Part shown: positions 9,347 through 18,031 of the stretch, piece after piece | How positions within the stretch are numbered: the first letter of the stretch is position 1 | Layout of the letters: every line of letters starts with the position of its first letter | Source: BD1-7 clade bacterium | Lineage (GTDB): Bacteria > Pseudomonadota > Gammaproteobacteria > Pseudomonadales > DT-91 | Assembly: GCA_902705865.1 (NCBI GenBank) | Contig: CACSIO010000001.1 | Location: 576,592 to 640,591, forward strand | Direction of reading: 5' to 3' | Length of the DNA stretch: 64,000 nucleotides | Notes under the pieces: model-generated | Told to the model about the DNA's origin: nothing | Database searches by the model: none | Seen by the model: only the letters and a program-made list of their open reading frames with translations | Position numbers and translations under genes: made by a program

Positions 9347-9518
9347 ATTACAGAGCCATATTGAAAGAATCATTGGCGTAGTGTCTGTCGTCAAGATTTA
9401 GGGCTTGCACGCAGGATTCAAGATTTTGAGAAGTACCTGAGAAGTATCTTAGCTGTCGTTAGTGTTTGTGTTAGGTGTATGTTGATTTAAGCAAAGCCAG
9501 CCAACAGAAGGATTTGTT

Positions 9519-10616
9519 ATGCAATGTGGTCTTCGTCAATTTGATCTCTGGCGTTTATCTCCAGTTTCTTCCAAATTAGGTATTCTAGGGGTGGTGCTCT
9601 GCGCGGTATTTGCGCTATCCGCGTGTACTGAAAAAGAAAAGGAAGCGCTCGAAGAGGCGTTGTTGAATCCGTCACCGGGTAAAAGCAGCGATAAAAATGG
9701 CGAGGGGTTCAGCGGTATTGAATCGTTGGAAACCGAGGATGCCAACTTTAACCGCCATATTTACCCCACCGGTGGCATTCACAATGACAAAGGCTGTGGC
9801 GAGTCACCGTGTTTGTTTTTGCGACCTGCGCAAGCGCCTGAAGATCCGATCTTTCCCGATTGGTGGACCACTGAATGGACGATGTATCGGGTCCACAGTA
9901 ATTATCAGAATAATCCTCCGCCATATACATCACCGCCTGAACGCCTGAAGTCCGATGATTTTGAATCGTCTACCGGAAAAAGTTGGTACGACTCAACTTA
10001 TGTACCGCGTCACCATGATGGCACTCGGTCAAACTTCGGTGCGTTTATGCAGCATTTTGAAAAGAAATGTTTGCCATTATTCAAAGGAAGTAACGACTAT
10101 TCTTGCTCCTTTGTCTCTCTAGGCAATAAGACGTATTTAATTCGTTACGATGATCGGCCCGATGAAACCCCCAAGTGTTGTTTGTTTTCGCCGATGAATC
10201 ATCCACCCCGCCTCGATTTTGTGAAACATTTGGAGTATGACATTCGTCGTAGTCAGATGCTGGGTGGCACTGTGGATGTTTACACACGGTTATTCGGAAA
10301 AAAAGCCGAAAGCCTGTTAGGTTATGCGTTTGAGAAAGAATCACGGCCCGACAGCTTTGATGAGCGTGCAGAACCCTACAGACATCCGCACTCGATGTTT
10401 TTCACGGGTTCTACCGCCAAACCCGCACCGGATGCGCCGATTGTCAGTATCAATTACAACAACTTTCGAATGGAGAAACCTGCGCCGTCTGAAACGTGGG
10501 ACATTGTTGGTAAAACCTGCCCGAAAAAACCAGAGTGGTGCTGCCTCTATGGTAGTGACTGCAATAAAATACCAGCTAGTCGTCGAAGCTCACGGCCGGC
10601 CAAGGCTGCGGAGTGA
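9519..10616 (+). CDS. Cysteine-rich predicted lipoprotein, function unknown
   Basis: 365 residues starting after AGAAGGATTTGTT, a good ribosome binding site. Seen: a positively charged N-terminus, a hydrophobic stretch (about 19-33) and a lipobox LSAC with Cys36, so export and lipid attachment are predicted. The mature part has about ten further cysteines in short clusters (CGESPC, PKCCLF, PEWCCLYGSDC), suggesting disulfides outside the cytoplasm, and many Pro, Trp and His residues. No family recognised. The neighbours give no hint of function. Asp37 is absent (the residue after the Cys is Thr), so outer-membrane sorting by the Lol system would be expected. Confidence 0.68.
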   Translation: MQCGLRQFDLWRLSPVSSKLGILGVVLCAVFALSACTEKEKEALEEALLNPSPGKSSDKNGEGFSGIESLETEDANFNRHIYPTGGIHNDKGCGESPCLFLRPAQAPEDPIFPDWWTTEWTMYRVHSNYQNNPPPYTSPPERLKSDDFESSTGKSWYDSTYVPRHHDGTRSNFGAFMQHFEKKCLPLFKGSNDYSCSFVSLGNKTYLIRYDDRPDETPKCCLFSPMNHPPRLDFVKHLEYDIRRSQMLGGTVDVYTRLFGKKAESLLGYAFEKESRPDSFDERAEPYRHPHSMFFTGSTAKPAPDAPIVSINYNNFRMEKPAPSETWDIVGKTCPKKPEWCCLYGSDCNKIPASRRSSRPAKAAE

Positions 10617-10673
10617 CTTAGAACGGTAACTCTGCACAGGACGTGGGGTCGTTAACAATAAAAGGATGTAACT

Positions 10674-10871
10674 ATGTCAAACAAGCTGACTGCGATATTT
10701 TGTGGGGATGCGTTGGAATATATGGAGTCATCGGTACTTGAGATGGGCGATGAGTTTATCAGCCCCAAAGCACTGGTGATTCTTGATGATTATTGGGCAA
10801 TGTGCGCGAGAAATCAGGCATTAGTGAAGCTCAATCATTGCATGTCGCACGTCAAAAGTACGCCTCAATAA
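10674..10871 (+). CDS. Small orphan protein, function unknown
   Basis: 65 residues with a strong ribosome binding site (AAAGGATG) and an ATG at 10674, which is the main reason to believe it. It has three scattered cysteines, no signal peptide and no membrane segment. No family recognised. It lies 57 bases after the lipoprotein gene on the same strand and could share its transcript. Confidence 0.5.
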   Translation: MSNKLTAIFCGDALEYMESSVLEMGDEFISPKALVILDDYWAMCARNQALVKLNHCMSHVKSTPQ

Positions 10872-10924
10872 GATGTTGCTTTGATCTCTACTCTGGCGGT
10901 TCCCTTCAAATAGGATTATTATTA

Positions 10925-10946
10925 ACACTGTTTAAATAAACAGTGT
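10925..10946. promoter_or_regulatory. 10-base inverted repeat immediately before topB
   Basis: ACACTGTTTA-AA-TAAACAGTGT, a perfect 10-base inverted repeat with a 2-base centre, ends 5 bases before the topB ATG at 10952 and occupies the place where a ribosome binding site would be. As DNA it looks like an operator; as RNA it could fold over the translation start. No T-run follows. Function inferred only from position. Confidence 0.5.
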
Positions 10947-10951
10947 CGTAT

Positions 10952-12955
10952 ATGCGCCTTTTTATTGCCGAAAAGCCGAGCATGGGTAGAGCCATCGCCG
11001 ATGCCTTGCCCAAACCCATTCAACGAAAAGATGGCTATATTGTAGCGGGTAATGGCGATACTGTTAGTTGGTGCATTGGCCACCTGCTAGAACAAGCCGA
11101 GCCTGATGCCTACGATCCACATTATAAGAAGTGGCGGTTGGAAGACCTGCCTATTGTTCCCACTCAATGGAAACTTCGACCCAAGCCGAAGACCCGCAAG
11201 CAACTCAATGTACTGAAGGCCCTGATACCCAAGGCGACTGAAATCGTTCACGCCGGTGACCCTGACCGTGAGGGGCAGTTGCTAGTGGACGAGGTCATTG
11301 ATTTTTTGCACCCGCCATCCCACATCAAACGTGATGCCAAACGATTGTTAATCAGTGATTTAAATCCTGCCGCGATTCGAACGGCGCTGGATAAGCTGCA
11401 TAGCAACCGGGATTTTATTCCGCTGTCTGTCTCAGCATTGGCTCGCACTCGGGCAGATTGGCTGTACGGCATGAATATGACCCGCATGTGCACGCTGTTT
11501 GGGCAGGGGCAAGGTTATCAGGGTGTGCTGTCAGTAGGGCGTGTTCAAACACCGGTGCTTGGCTTGGTTGTTGAAAGAGATCGTCAGATAGAAGCATTTC
11601 AACCACACCCGTTTTATGAAGTCTGGGCGCAAGTAAAAACCACCAAAAATGAAAATTTTGAGGCACGTTGGTTGCCGTCTGAGACCTGCGATCCTTGGCG
11701 TGATGATGAGGGGCGTATGTTGTCGCGGCCACTGTGCGAAAATGTTATTCGCCGCATCTCGGGTAAGGAAGGGCAAGTCGTTAAGGCGGGCGATAAAGTT
11801 GGCCAACAAGGACCGCCATTACCCTACAATTTATCCAGCTTGCAGATCGACGCAAGCAAGCGCTTCGGCATGAGTGCAAAGCAGGTTTTGGATACTTGTC
11901 AGGCGTTGTATGAAAAACACAAGCTGATTACGTACCCAAGATCGGATTGCCGCTATCTGCCAGAAGCCCATCATCGAGAAGCCACGGCTATTACAAGTGC
12001 CATACCTGCGTTCGCGACTGATCTAGCACGTGCCGCACAAGATGCCGATACCAAGCAGCGAAGCAAAGCCTGGAATGACAAAAAAGTCAGTGCTCACCAC
12101 GCCATTATTCCAACGGCTAAAACGTCTGCGAGCCATTTATCGCGCGAAGAAACGGGTGTGTACACACTGATTGCACGTCAGTACTTATTGCAGTTTTATC
12201 CAGCCTGGAAATACTCAGATCGTGAAATCTTGCTAACTATCGAGGGGGGAGAGTTTCAGGCGAAATCTCGTCAAACCCTCGATGCTGGTTGGAAAAAGCT
12301 GCTGGAAGACCCGAATTATGGCGGGCGAGCACGAAAGGTTGATGCTCAGACTGATGGAGCTTCAGCGGAGAATGATTCGGCTAGCCAGCGATTACCTGCG
12401 CTAACAGTAGGTGAATCTGTTGATTGCACCGGTGCGCGTTTGCTGGAAAAACAAACACACCCTCCGAAACCCTTTACAACGGCGACGTTGTTGGCGGCGA
12501 TGACAGGCATTGCCCGATTTGTTGCCAACCCCGAGATCAAAAAAGTTCTGAAGGAAACCGACGGGATTGGCACTGAAGCAACCAGAGCGCAGATTATTGA
12601 GTTGCTGTTTGATCGTGGCTTTTTGGTGTATCAAGGTAAACAAATTCGATCGACAGAAACCGGTAGGGCATTGATCAGCAGTTTGCCGGAGTTAGCTGCG
12701 TCGGCTGATCTCACCGCGCATTGGGAAGCCAAGCTTGGCGGTATGGCTGAACGTCAGGTGAAATATAACGAGTTTATGCAGGCGATGAAGGTTGAGCTTG
12801 GCGAAGTCATGGGGCAGGTTCAAAGCTCGGCATTTTCGCATTTACGAGGCAAGGGCACTGCGTCTTTTCGCAAACGCAAAAAGTCGGGAACGGGAAATAA
12901 ATCAGGATCGACTGCGGCGGCTAAAAAAACGTCTACACGCAGTAAAAAGCGATGA
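10952..12955 (+). CDS. topB: DNA topoisomerase III
   Basis: Type IA topoisomerase that decatenates replication and recombination intermediates, usually with RecQ. From the ATG at 10952 the protein starts MRLFIAEKPSMGRAIADALP, as in E. coli TopB; the GTG at 10943 is an unlikely alternative. Seen: TOPRIM motifs AEKPS and HAGDPDREGQLLVDE, DWLYGMNMTR, GVLSVGRVQTPVLGLV, and the catalytic tyrosine in LITYPRSDCRY (near residue 330). The C-terminus is a short Lys/Arg/Ser/Thr-rich tail without zinc-finger cysteines, as in E. coli TopB. No good Shine-Dalgarno is visible because the inverted repeat fills that position. Confidence 0.96.
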   Translation: MRLFIAEKPSMGRAIADALPKPIQRKDGYIVAGNGDTVSWCIGHLLEQAEPDAYDPHYKKWRLEDLPIVPTQWKLRPKPKTRKQLNVLKALIPKATEIVHAGDPDREGQLLVDEVIDFLHPPSHIKRDAKRLLISDLNPAAIRTALDKLHSNRDFIPLSVSALARTRADWLYGMNMTRMCTLFGQGQGYQGVLSVGRVQTPVLGLVVERDRQIEAFQPHPFYEVWAQVKTTKNENFEARWLPSETCDPWRDDEGRMLSRPLCENVIRRISGKEGQVVKAGDKVGQQGPPLPYNLSSLQIDASKRFGMSAKQVLDTCQALYEKHKLITYPRSDCRYLPEAHHREATAITSAIPAFATDLARAAQDADTKQRSKAWNDKKVSAHHAIIPTAKTSASHLSREETGVYTLIARQYLLQFYPAWKYSDREILLTIEGGEFQAKSRQTLDAGWKKLLEDPNYGGRARKVDAQTDGASAENDSASQRLPALTVGESVDCTGARLLEKQTHPPKPFTTATLLAAMTGIARFVANPEIKKVLKETDGIGTEATRAQIIELLFDRGFLVYQGKQIRSTETGRALISSLPELAASADLTAHWEAKLGGMAERQVKYNEFMQAMKVELGEVMGQVQSSAFSHLRGKGTASFRKRKKSGTGNKSGSTAAAKKTSTRSKKR

Positions 12956-13081
12956 TACAGTAAAAACGAATCAGTTTAAGAGCCTATATGCGGGCTTGCT
13001 TCACCCGCTTCCTCAAGATTGCCGCATCTGATGGTGATTGATCGATTGCAGCCCCCTCGATAGTGGCGGGTTAAATAATCG

Positions 13082-13663
13082 TTAGTGCAGCTTCGGCTGA
13101 ATAGGAAGGCTAGCGGTAATTTCAGCTTCAGCATCCAGCAGTGTGTCCAATCGAGCCTGAACCACGTCATGAGGAAAGTACAACTCGGCGAGCTCACAAA
13201 ATAGCGTGAAATGGCGTTTTTCGCTGCTGGCGATCGCTTTGTACATTTGTTTCAGTTGGCCTGGCTCCAGCGCATCAGCAATCAATCCAAAGCGCTCCGC
13301 GCCTCGGGCTTCAATGATGGCACCGCAGAGCAGTCGATCGAGAAAATAAGCCTCTGAACCTTTGCGAATGTGTTTGCGAAAGGCATTTACATAGGCATCT
13401 TTTTCATCTGCTCCCAACGTTAATCCGCGTTGATGAATGACTTTTATCACTTCTTTGTAATGGACCAGCTCTTCAACGGCTAGGTCTGCCATTTCATCCA
13501 CGAGTTCTGTTCGATCCGGGTAGTGCGAGATCATGGATATTGCCATGCCGGATGCTTTTTTTTCGGCAGCAGCATGATCAAGTAGAAACGTATCAAAGTC
13601 GTTCATGACACACTGTACCCAGGCGGGTGATGTGCGAAAGCGCAAAGGAAAGTCGTTTGTCAT
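13082..13663 (-). CDS. miaE: tRNA-(ms2io6A) hydroxylase MiaE
   Basis: Di-iron monooxygenase that hydroxylates the isopentenyl group of ms2i6A37 in tRNA. Seen in 193 residues: the carboxylate and histidine ligands of a ferritin-like four-helix bundle, in AAAEKKASGMAISMISHYPD, AVEELVHYKEV, EARGAERFGLIADAL and SSEKRHFTLFCELA. Length matches the Salmonella enzyme. It converges on topB, with about 125 bases between the stop codons. The 240 bases upstream, shared with fabV in divergent orientation, hold a possible fabV promoter and nothing else I can name. Confidence 0.92.
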   Translation of the reverse strand: MTNDFPLRFRTSPAWVQCVMNDFDTFLLDHAAAEKKASGMAISMISHYPDRTELVDEMADLAVEELVHYKEVIKVIHQRGLTLGADEKDAYVNAFRKHIRKGSEAYFLDRLLCGAIIEARGAERFGLIADALEPGQLKQMYKAIASSEKRHFTLFCELAELYFPHDVVQARLDTLLDAEAEITASLPIQPKLH

Positions 13664-13854
13664 AGGTGTTTTGTGATCCCAACATCGATATTCAGCAGCG
13701 GCGAGTATATCAGCAACCCGCGATGAAGACCTGCTCCAGAAAAATTAGTCATCTGCAGGTAGAACCGTTACGAATTTCGGTTGCCGAAAGATGAATGAAG
13801 GGTTTTCGTCAGCTGATCAGGTGTGCGGTTACTCAGACAATCTGACATCGTGGG

Positions 13855-13883
13855 TTAATTAATCACACCAGTACGATTATACT
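13855..13883 (+). promoter_or_regulatory. Possible sigma-70 promoter of fabV
   Basis: TTAATT, 17-base spacer, TATACT. The -10 box matches five of six consensus bases, the -35 box only about half. The predicted start point is about 30 bases before the fabV ATG. Moderate support only. Confidence 0.4.
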
Positions 13884-13919
13884 AGCGCGCTGGAATAAAA
13901 TAATTTGCAGGTGAGACGA

Positions 13920-15116
13920 ATGATCATCAAACCCAAAGTGCGCGGTTTTATGTGTACAACAGCCCATCCAGTGGGTTGTGAGGCGCATGTTAAAGAACAG
14001 ATTGACTATGTGGAAGCACGGGGCACGATTGAAAATGGCCCTAAAAAAGTCCTAGTTCTAGGGTCATCTACAGGCTACGGACTAGCATCACGGATTTCAG
14101 CCGCCTTTGGCAGCGATGCCGCGACGATCGGTGTTTTCTTTGAAAAAGAAGGCTCGGAACGTAAGCCAGGAACAGCAGGTTGGTACAACTCTGCCGCATT
14201 TCATAAATATGCCGAACAGAAAGGTGTGTACGCCAAGAGCATTAACGGTGATGCCTTTACCCATGAAATGAAGCAAAAAGTAATTGATCTTATTAAACAA
14301 GATCTTGGGCAAGTGGATTTAGTGGTATACAGCCTTGCTGCCCCACGTCGTCAACACCCGGATACGGGTGAGCTGCATAAGTCGACACTTAAGCCAATTT
14401 CGGGTGATGTAACCGCGACCACGCTGGATACCGACAAAAAACAAGTTAAAAGTGTATCGTTGGAAAAAGCCAACCAGCAAGAAATCGACGACACCGTTGC
14501 CGTCATGGGTGGTGAAGATTGGCAGATGTGGATTGATGCACTGGATGAAGCAGGCGTATTGGCTGATGGTTGCCAAACAACGGCTTATACCTACATTGGT
14601 GATCAGATTACCCACTCAATTTATTGGGATGGCACGATCGGCGCGGCTAAGAAAGATTTGGATAAGCGAGTTAAAGAAATTCGTGAAAAGCTTGCGAGCA
14701 AAGGCGGTCGTGCCTATGTCTCCGTGCTGAAAGCTGTAGTAACGCAGGCAAGCTCAGCGATTCCTATCATGCCGTTGTATCTAGCGCTGTTGTTCCGCGT
14801 TATGAAAGAACAGGGGATTCACGAAGGGTGTATCGAGCAAGTTTACGGGTTATTCAAAGATAGCTTGTATGTCGAAACCCCTGAAATGGATGACGAAACA
14901 CGTTTGCGCGCCGATGGCAAAGAACTGCGTCCGGAAGTGCAACGTGCCGTTGAAGAGTTGTGGCCTCAAGTAACCAGCGACAACATCGACGAATTAACTG
15001 ATTTTGCCGGCTATCAGGAAGAATTCCTGAAACTATTCGGCTTTGGTGTAGATGGCGTTGATTATGCTGCGGATGTAGACTCTATTGTCGCCATTGACCA
15101 GTTGGTTGATGCCTAA
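13920..15116 (+). CDS. fabV: Trans-2-enoyl-ACP/CoA reductase FabV
   Basis: NADH-dependent enoyl reductase for the last step of each fatty-acid elongation cycle; FabV enzymes are naturally resistant to triclosan. From the ATG at 13920 it has 398 residues, the family length. Seen: [20 protein letters not shown] at the N-terminus, the cofactor loop [21 protein letters not shown], and the active-site Y-x8-K in [10 protein letters not shown]. The upstream TTG at 13905 is in frame but family members start at MIIKP. It stands alone, about 150 bases before the hydrolase gene. Confidence 0.96.
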   Translation: MIIKPKVRGFMCTTAHPVGCEAHVKEQIDYVEARGTIENGPKKVLVLGSSTGYGLASRISAAFGSDAATIGVFFEKEGSERKPGTAGWYNSAAFHKYAEQKGVYAKSINGDAFTHEMKQKVIDLIKQDLGQVDLVVYSLAAPRRQHPDTGELHKSTLKPISGDVTATTLDTDKKQVKSVSLEKANQQEIDDTVAVMGGEDWQMWIDALDEAGVLADGCQTTAYTYIGDQITHSIYWDGTIGAAKKDLDKRVKEIREKLASKGGRAYVSVLKAVVTQASSAIPIMPLYLALLFRVMKEQGIHEGCIEQVYGLFKDSLYVETPEMDDETRLRADGKELRPEVQRAVEELWPQVTSDNIDELTDFAGYQEEFLKLFGFGVDGVDYAADVDSIVAIDQLVDA

Positions 15117-15262
15117 ACGCAGCGATATTTATCCTGATGGTTTTAACTGTGGTTGAAATCATCAGGGTATTTATCAGATTTGCAAAAATCTAACGTATCA
15201 CCATTGCCGTTTCCATAAAGCTGAGACTATGCTCAAGCGAGTTTTAGCTTCGTGCGGTGATT

Positions 15263-16126
15263 ATGAACCACTCCATGCTATATGACGCAAACTTCGAAGA
15301 CGGTCCAGTCCAGCTAGGCCGTTATTTATCACGTATCACTGCCCCTAACCCTGGGCCGATGACAGGGGGTGGCACTAACACGTATCTTATTGGTCGCCGA
15401 GACAAGTACATTATTGTTGACCCCGGTCCAAGTATCGATTCCCATATCGAAGCGATTCTTCGTGCTGTTGGTGGTGCTGATAACATTGGTTTGATCTTAC
15501 TGACGCATATGCATGCGGACCATAGCCCAGCTGCTGTGCCTCTGGCCGAATTATCCGGTGTGCCGATTTATGGTCGCTCGCCGGTTAATGATGATTATCA
15601 AGATAATTCCTGCCAACTGGCTGAAGAATTGCTTCACGATCAGCGAATTATTTTTGATGGCCTCAGCGTACGCGCTATTCATACGCCGGGCCATGTGAAT
15701 AATCATGTGTGTTTTCTGCTTGAAGACGAAGGCATATTGATGACCGGCGATCACATTATGCAGGGATCGACTGTTGTGATTATTCCACCACATGGTGATA
15801 TGAAGGATTACATCGACTCGCTGCATTTGTTGAAAAACTACCCACTTACTGGCCTTGCTCCCGGGCATGGCGAGCTGATTTCGGCACCCAAAAAAGAGAT
15901 ACAGGGGATTATCGAGCATCGTTTGAGGCGAGAAAGCAAGGTTGTTGATCGTATTGAGGGATTGGGTGAGCCTGTTAGCCTCGAGCAGTTGACGTTAACC
16001 GTATACGATGATGTTGACGAATCCCTGCACCCTATCGCGCAGCTATCGTTGCAGGCACATTTACTGAAACTCGAACGTGAGCAGCGTGTGCTTCATCGCA
16101 ACAAGTTATGGCATTGGCTCGGCTAA
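15263..16126 (+). CDS. Metallo-beta-lactamase-fold hydrolase, LACTB2-like
   Basis: 287 residues with the metal-binding motif THMHADHSPAA (HxHxDH), a second site HTPGHVNNHVCF and MTGDHIMQ, and GLAPGHGE. The C-terminal 70 residues look like the winged-helix tail found in LACTB2-type proteins, which act as endoribonucleases or hydrolases of small thioesters. The exact substrate cannot be told. The ATG at 15263 is two codons into the open frame (a GTG at 15257 is possible). It precedes recA by about 160 bases and probably does not share its transcript, since recA has its own promoter. Confidence 0.85.
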   Translation: MNHSMLYDANFEDGPVQLGRYLSRITAPNPGPMTGGGTNTYLIGRRDKYIIVDPGPSIDSHIEAILRAVGGADNIGLILLTHMHADHSPAAVPLAELSGVPIYGRSPVNDDYQDNSCQLAEELLHDQRIIFDGLSVRAIHTPGHVNNHVCFLLEDEGILMTGDHIMQGSTVVIIPPHGDMKDYIDSLHLLKNYPLTGLAPGHGELISAPKKEIQGIIEHRLRRESKVVDRIEGLGEPVSLEQLTLTVYDDVDESLHPIAQLSLQAHLLKLEREQRVLHRNKLWHWLG

Positions 16127-16142
16127 AAGCCAAAAAATTAAC

Positions 16143-16170
16143 TTGAACACCCGCATATATATGCAATAAT
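16143..16170 (+). promoter_or_regulatory. Probable sigma-70 promoter of recA
   Basis: TTGAAC, 16-base spacer, AATAAT: four and five matches to the consensus boxes. The spacer contains a perfect 12-base palindrome, GCATATATATGC (16153-16164). The expected start point falls at about 16177, inside the LexA box that follows, so repression would act on initiation. Confidence 0.6.
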
Positions 16171-16171
16171 G

Positions 16172-16187
16172 CTGAACATATATACAG
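16172..16187. promoter_or_regulatory. LexA (SOS) box of recA
   Basis: CTGAACATATATACAG has the CTG-N10-CAG form with an AT-rich alternating core, close to the gammaproteobacterial consensus. It lies about 100 bases before the recA ATG, just after the probable -10 box. SOS control of recA and recX is the expected consequence. Confidence 0.85.
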
Positions 16188-16288
16188 TATTTTGAAGTGT
16201 GCCACGCGGAAGTGCAGATGTAACCAATAGCAGCTCCGTTGCAGCAGACGAATATCGGCCAGCACGTAATTATTGATCAGGTGAAATT

Positions 16289-17326
16289 ATGGACGACAAT
16301 AAACAACGCGCGCTTGATGCGGCAATGTCTCAAATCGAACGCCAGTTTGGTAAAGGCACCGTCATGCGCATGGGTGACAAAAAAGCCGAAGCCATTCCGT
16401 CAATCTCGACGGGCTCTTTGGGCTTAGATATTGCTTTGGGCATAGGCGGTTTGCCAAAAGGCCGTATTATCGAAATATATGGTCCTGAGTCTTCAGGTAA
16501 AACCACGCTGACTCTGCAGGCTATTGCTCAGTGTCAAAAAGCCGGTGGTACTGCTGCATTTATTGATGCCGAGCATGCGTTAGATCCAATTTATGCCCAA
16601 GCATTGGGTGTTAACTTGGACGAATTGATTGTTTCTCAGCCTGACACGGGTGAGCAGGCGTTGGAAGTTACCGATATGTTGGTACGCTCCGGTGCTGTTG
16701 ATCTGGTGGTTATCGATTCGGTGGCCGCATTAACACCCAAAGCGGAAATCGACGGCGATATGGGCGATTCCCATATGGGCTTGCAAGCACGTTTGATGTC
16801 GCAAGCACTGCGTAAGATTACTGGCGGTGTTAGCCGCACCAATACGATGGTGATCTTTATCAACCAGATTCGTATGAAAATTGGTGTTATGTTTGGCAGT
16901 CCAGAAACCACAACCGGTGGTAATGCATTGAAGTTTTACTGCTCTGTGCGTTTGGATATTCGTCGAATTGGCTCAATCAAAGACGGTGATGAGATTGTCG
17001 GTAATGAAACTCGCGTCAAAATCGTCAAAAACAAAGTCGCACCCCCATTCAAGCAAACTGAGTTTGTTATTGCATTCGGCAAAGGTGTTGATCGGATGGG
17101 CGAGATTATCGACCTGGGCGTGAAACAAGGGCTTATTGATAAAGCCGGTTCCTGGTATAGCTATCAAGGTAACAAAATAGGACAGGGTAAAACCAATGTG
17201 TCCAAGTATCTTGGTGAGAATGATGGAATTGCGGAAGAGATTGAATCTCAGATTCGAAAACAGCTATTACCTGAGCATTTGACTGCGGATATTGAAGTTG
17301 AAAAGGCGGTTTCCGAAAAAGGTTAA
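16289..17326 (+). CDS. recA: Recombinase RecA
   Basis: Forms filaments on single-stranded DNA, catalyses strand exchange, and triggers LexA self-cleavage. Seen: Walker [11 protein letters not shown] (about 67-76), [11 protein letters not shown], Walker [13 protein letters not shown], the L1/L2 DNA-binding loops ([38 protein letters not shown]), and KAGSWYSY in the C-terminal domain. 345 residues with an acidic-basic tail. Regulation by the LexA box upstream is evident. recX follows directly. Confidence 0.98.
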   Translation: MDDNKQRALDAAMSQIERQFGKGTVMRMGDKKAEAIPSISTGSLGLDIALGIGGLPKGRIIEIYGPESSGKTTLTLQAIAQCQKAGGTAAFIDAEHALDPIYAQALGVNLDELIVSQPDTGEQALEVTDMLVRSGAVDLVVIDSVAALTPKAEIDGDMGDSHMGLQARLMSQALRKITGGVSRTNTMVIFINQIRMKIGVMFGSPETTTGGNALKFYCSVRLDIRRIGSIKDGDEIVGNETRVKIVKNKVAPPFKQTEFVIAFGKGVDRMGEIIDLGVKQGLIDKAGSWYSYQGNKIGQGKTNVSKYLGENDGIAEEIESQIRKQLLPEHLTADIEVEKAVSEKG

Positions 17327-17339
17327 TTCAACGTGGCAA

Positions 17340-17840
17340 GTGCCTCAAGAAGAGCGATCGTCAGAGATTTCTGCTGATGAGGCATCTTTGCCAGACGAAT
17401 CTCCTGCTGACGTTGCAAAAAACTGTCGCCGAGCAGCCATGAACTTGCTCGCTCGTCGAGAGCATAGCGTCAAAGAATTGAATCGAAAGCTCAGGGAGCG
17501 TTTTCCTCATACTGAAATTCGACAAGAAGCTTTACTGAAACTGACGTGTGAAGGGTTGCAATCTGATCGCCGATTTTCAGAGAACTACTGGCGTTGGCGT
17601 GCTGGCAAAGGGTTCGGCCCGCTGCGTATTCGTCAGGAGTTGCGGCAGCGCGGTGTTGATGATAGTGATATCTCACATGGCCGCGAAGAGGCAGGCATCG
17701 ATTGGCACGCCATGATTTATCGTCAGTTCGAAAAAAAATATGATGGGGTCGCGCCATCGTCTATCGAAGAAAAAGCGCGTTATGTACGTTTTTTTCAATA
17801 TCGAGGCTTTTCTTCTGATTTAATTCGAGAGCTTTTTTAG
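17340..17840 (+). CDS. recX: Regulatory protein RecX
   Basis: RecX binds RecA and limits filament growth. The start is uncertain: GTG at 17340 gives 166 residues, the same as E. coli RecX, and places it 13 bases after the recA stop; a TTG at 17292 and an ATG at 17436 are also in frame. Seen: three-helix repeats with AMNLLARREHSVKELNRKL, SDRRFSENYWRWRAGKGFGPLRIRQEL (in part), and the ending RYVRFFQYRGFSSDLIRELF. Expected to be co-transcribed with recA at low level. Confidence 0.9.
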   Translation: MPQEERSSEISADEASLPDESPADVAKNCRRAAMNLLARREHSVKELNRKLRERFPHTEIRQEALLKLTCEGLQSDRRFSENYWRWRAGKGFGPLRIRQELRQRGVDDSDISHGREEAGIDWHAMIYRQFEKKYDGVAPSSIEEKARYVRFFQYRGFSSDLIRELF

Positions 17841-17894
17841 ATTCAGCTCAACCATTAAATCGGTAGTTGGAGCGCGCCCATTGTTGAGGTGGGG

Positions 17895-17918
17895 TGAGTG
17901 AATAGAGCGTTTCACTCA
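17895..17918. other. Weak hairpin between recX and bluB
   Basis: TGAGTGAA and TTCACTCA separated by 8 bases. No T-run follows on either side, so termination here is only a guess. recX and bluB converge on this gap. Confidence 0.3.
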
Positions 17919-17940
17919 TTCTGATGCTTGAGTTAGCCTT

Positions 17941-17980
17941 GCTTTCCAGCTTTCCAGCTTTCCAGCTTTCCAGCTTTCCA
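17941..17980. repeat. Five tandem copies of the octamer GCTTTCCA
   Basis: Forty bases made of five exact copies of GCTTTCCA, in the 190-base gap between the convergent recX and bluB genes. Perfect identity of the copies suggests recent expansion by slippage. It lies outside any coding region I can support; no function is evident. Confidence 0.95.
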
Positions 17981-18031
17981 GCCCTTGCTGTTATTTTGAG
18001 AATAAACTGTAGATGCAGGAATAGACGTCGA

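Noticed and set aside
17941-17980. CRISPR array
   Set aside because: The unit is 8 bases with no spacers; it is a simple tandem repeat.
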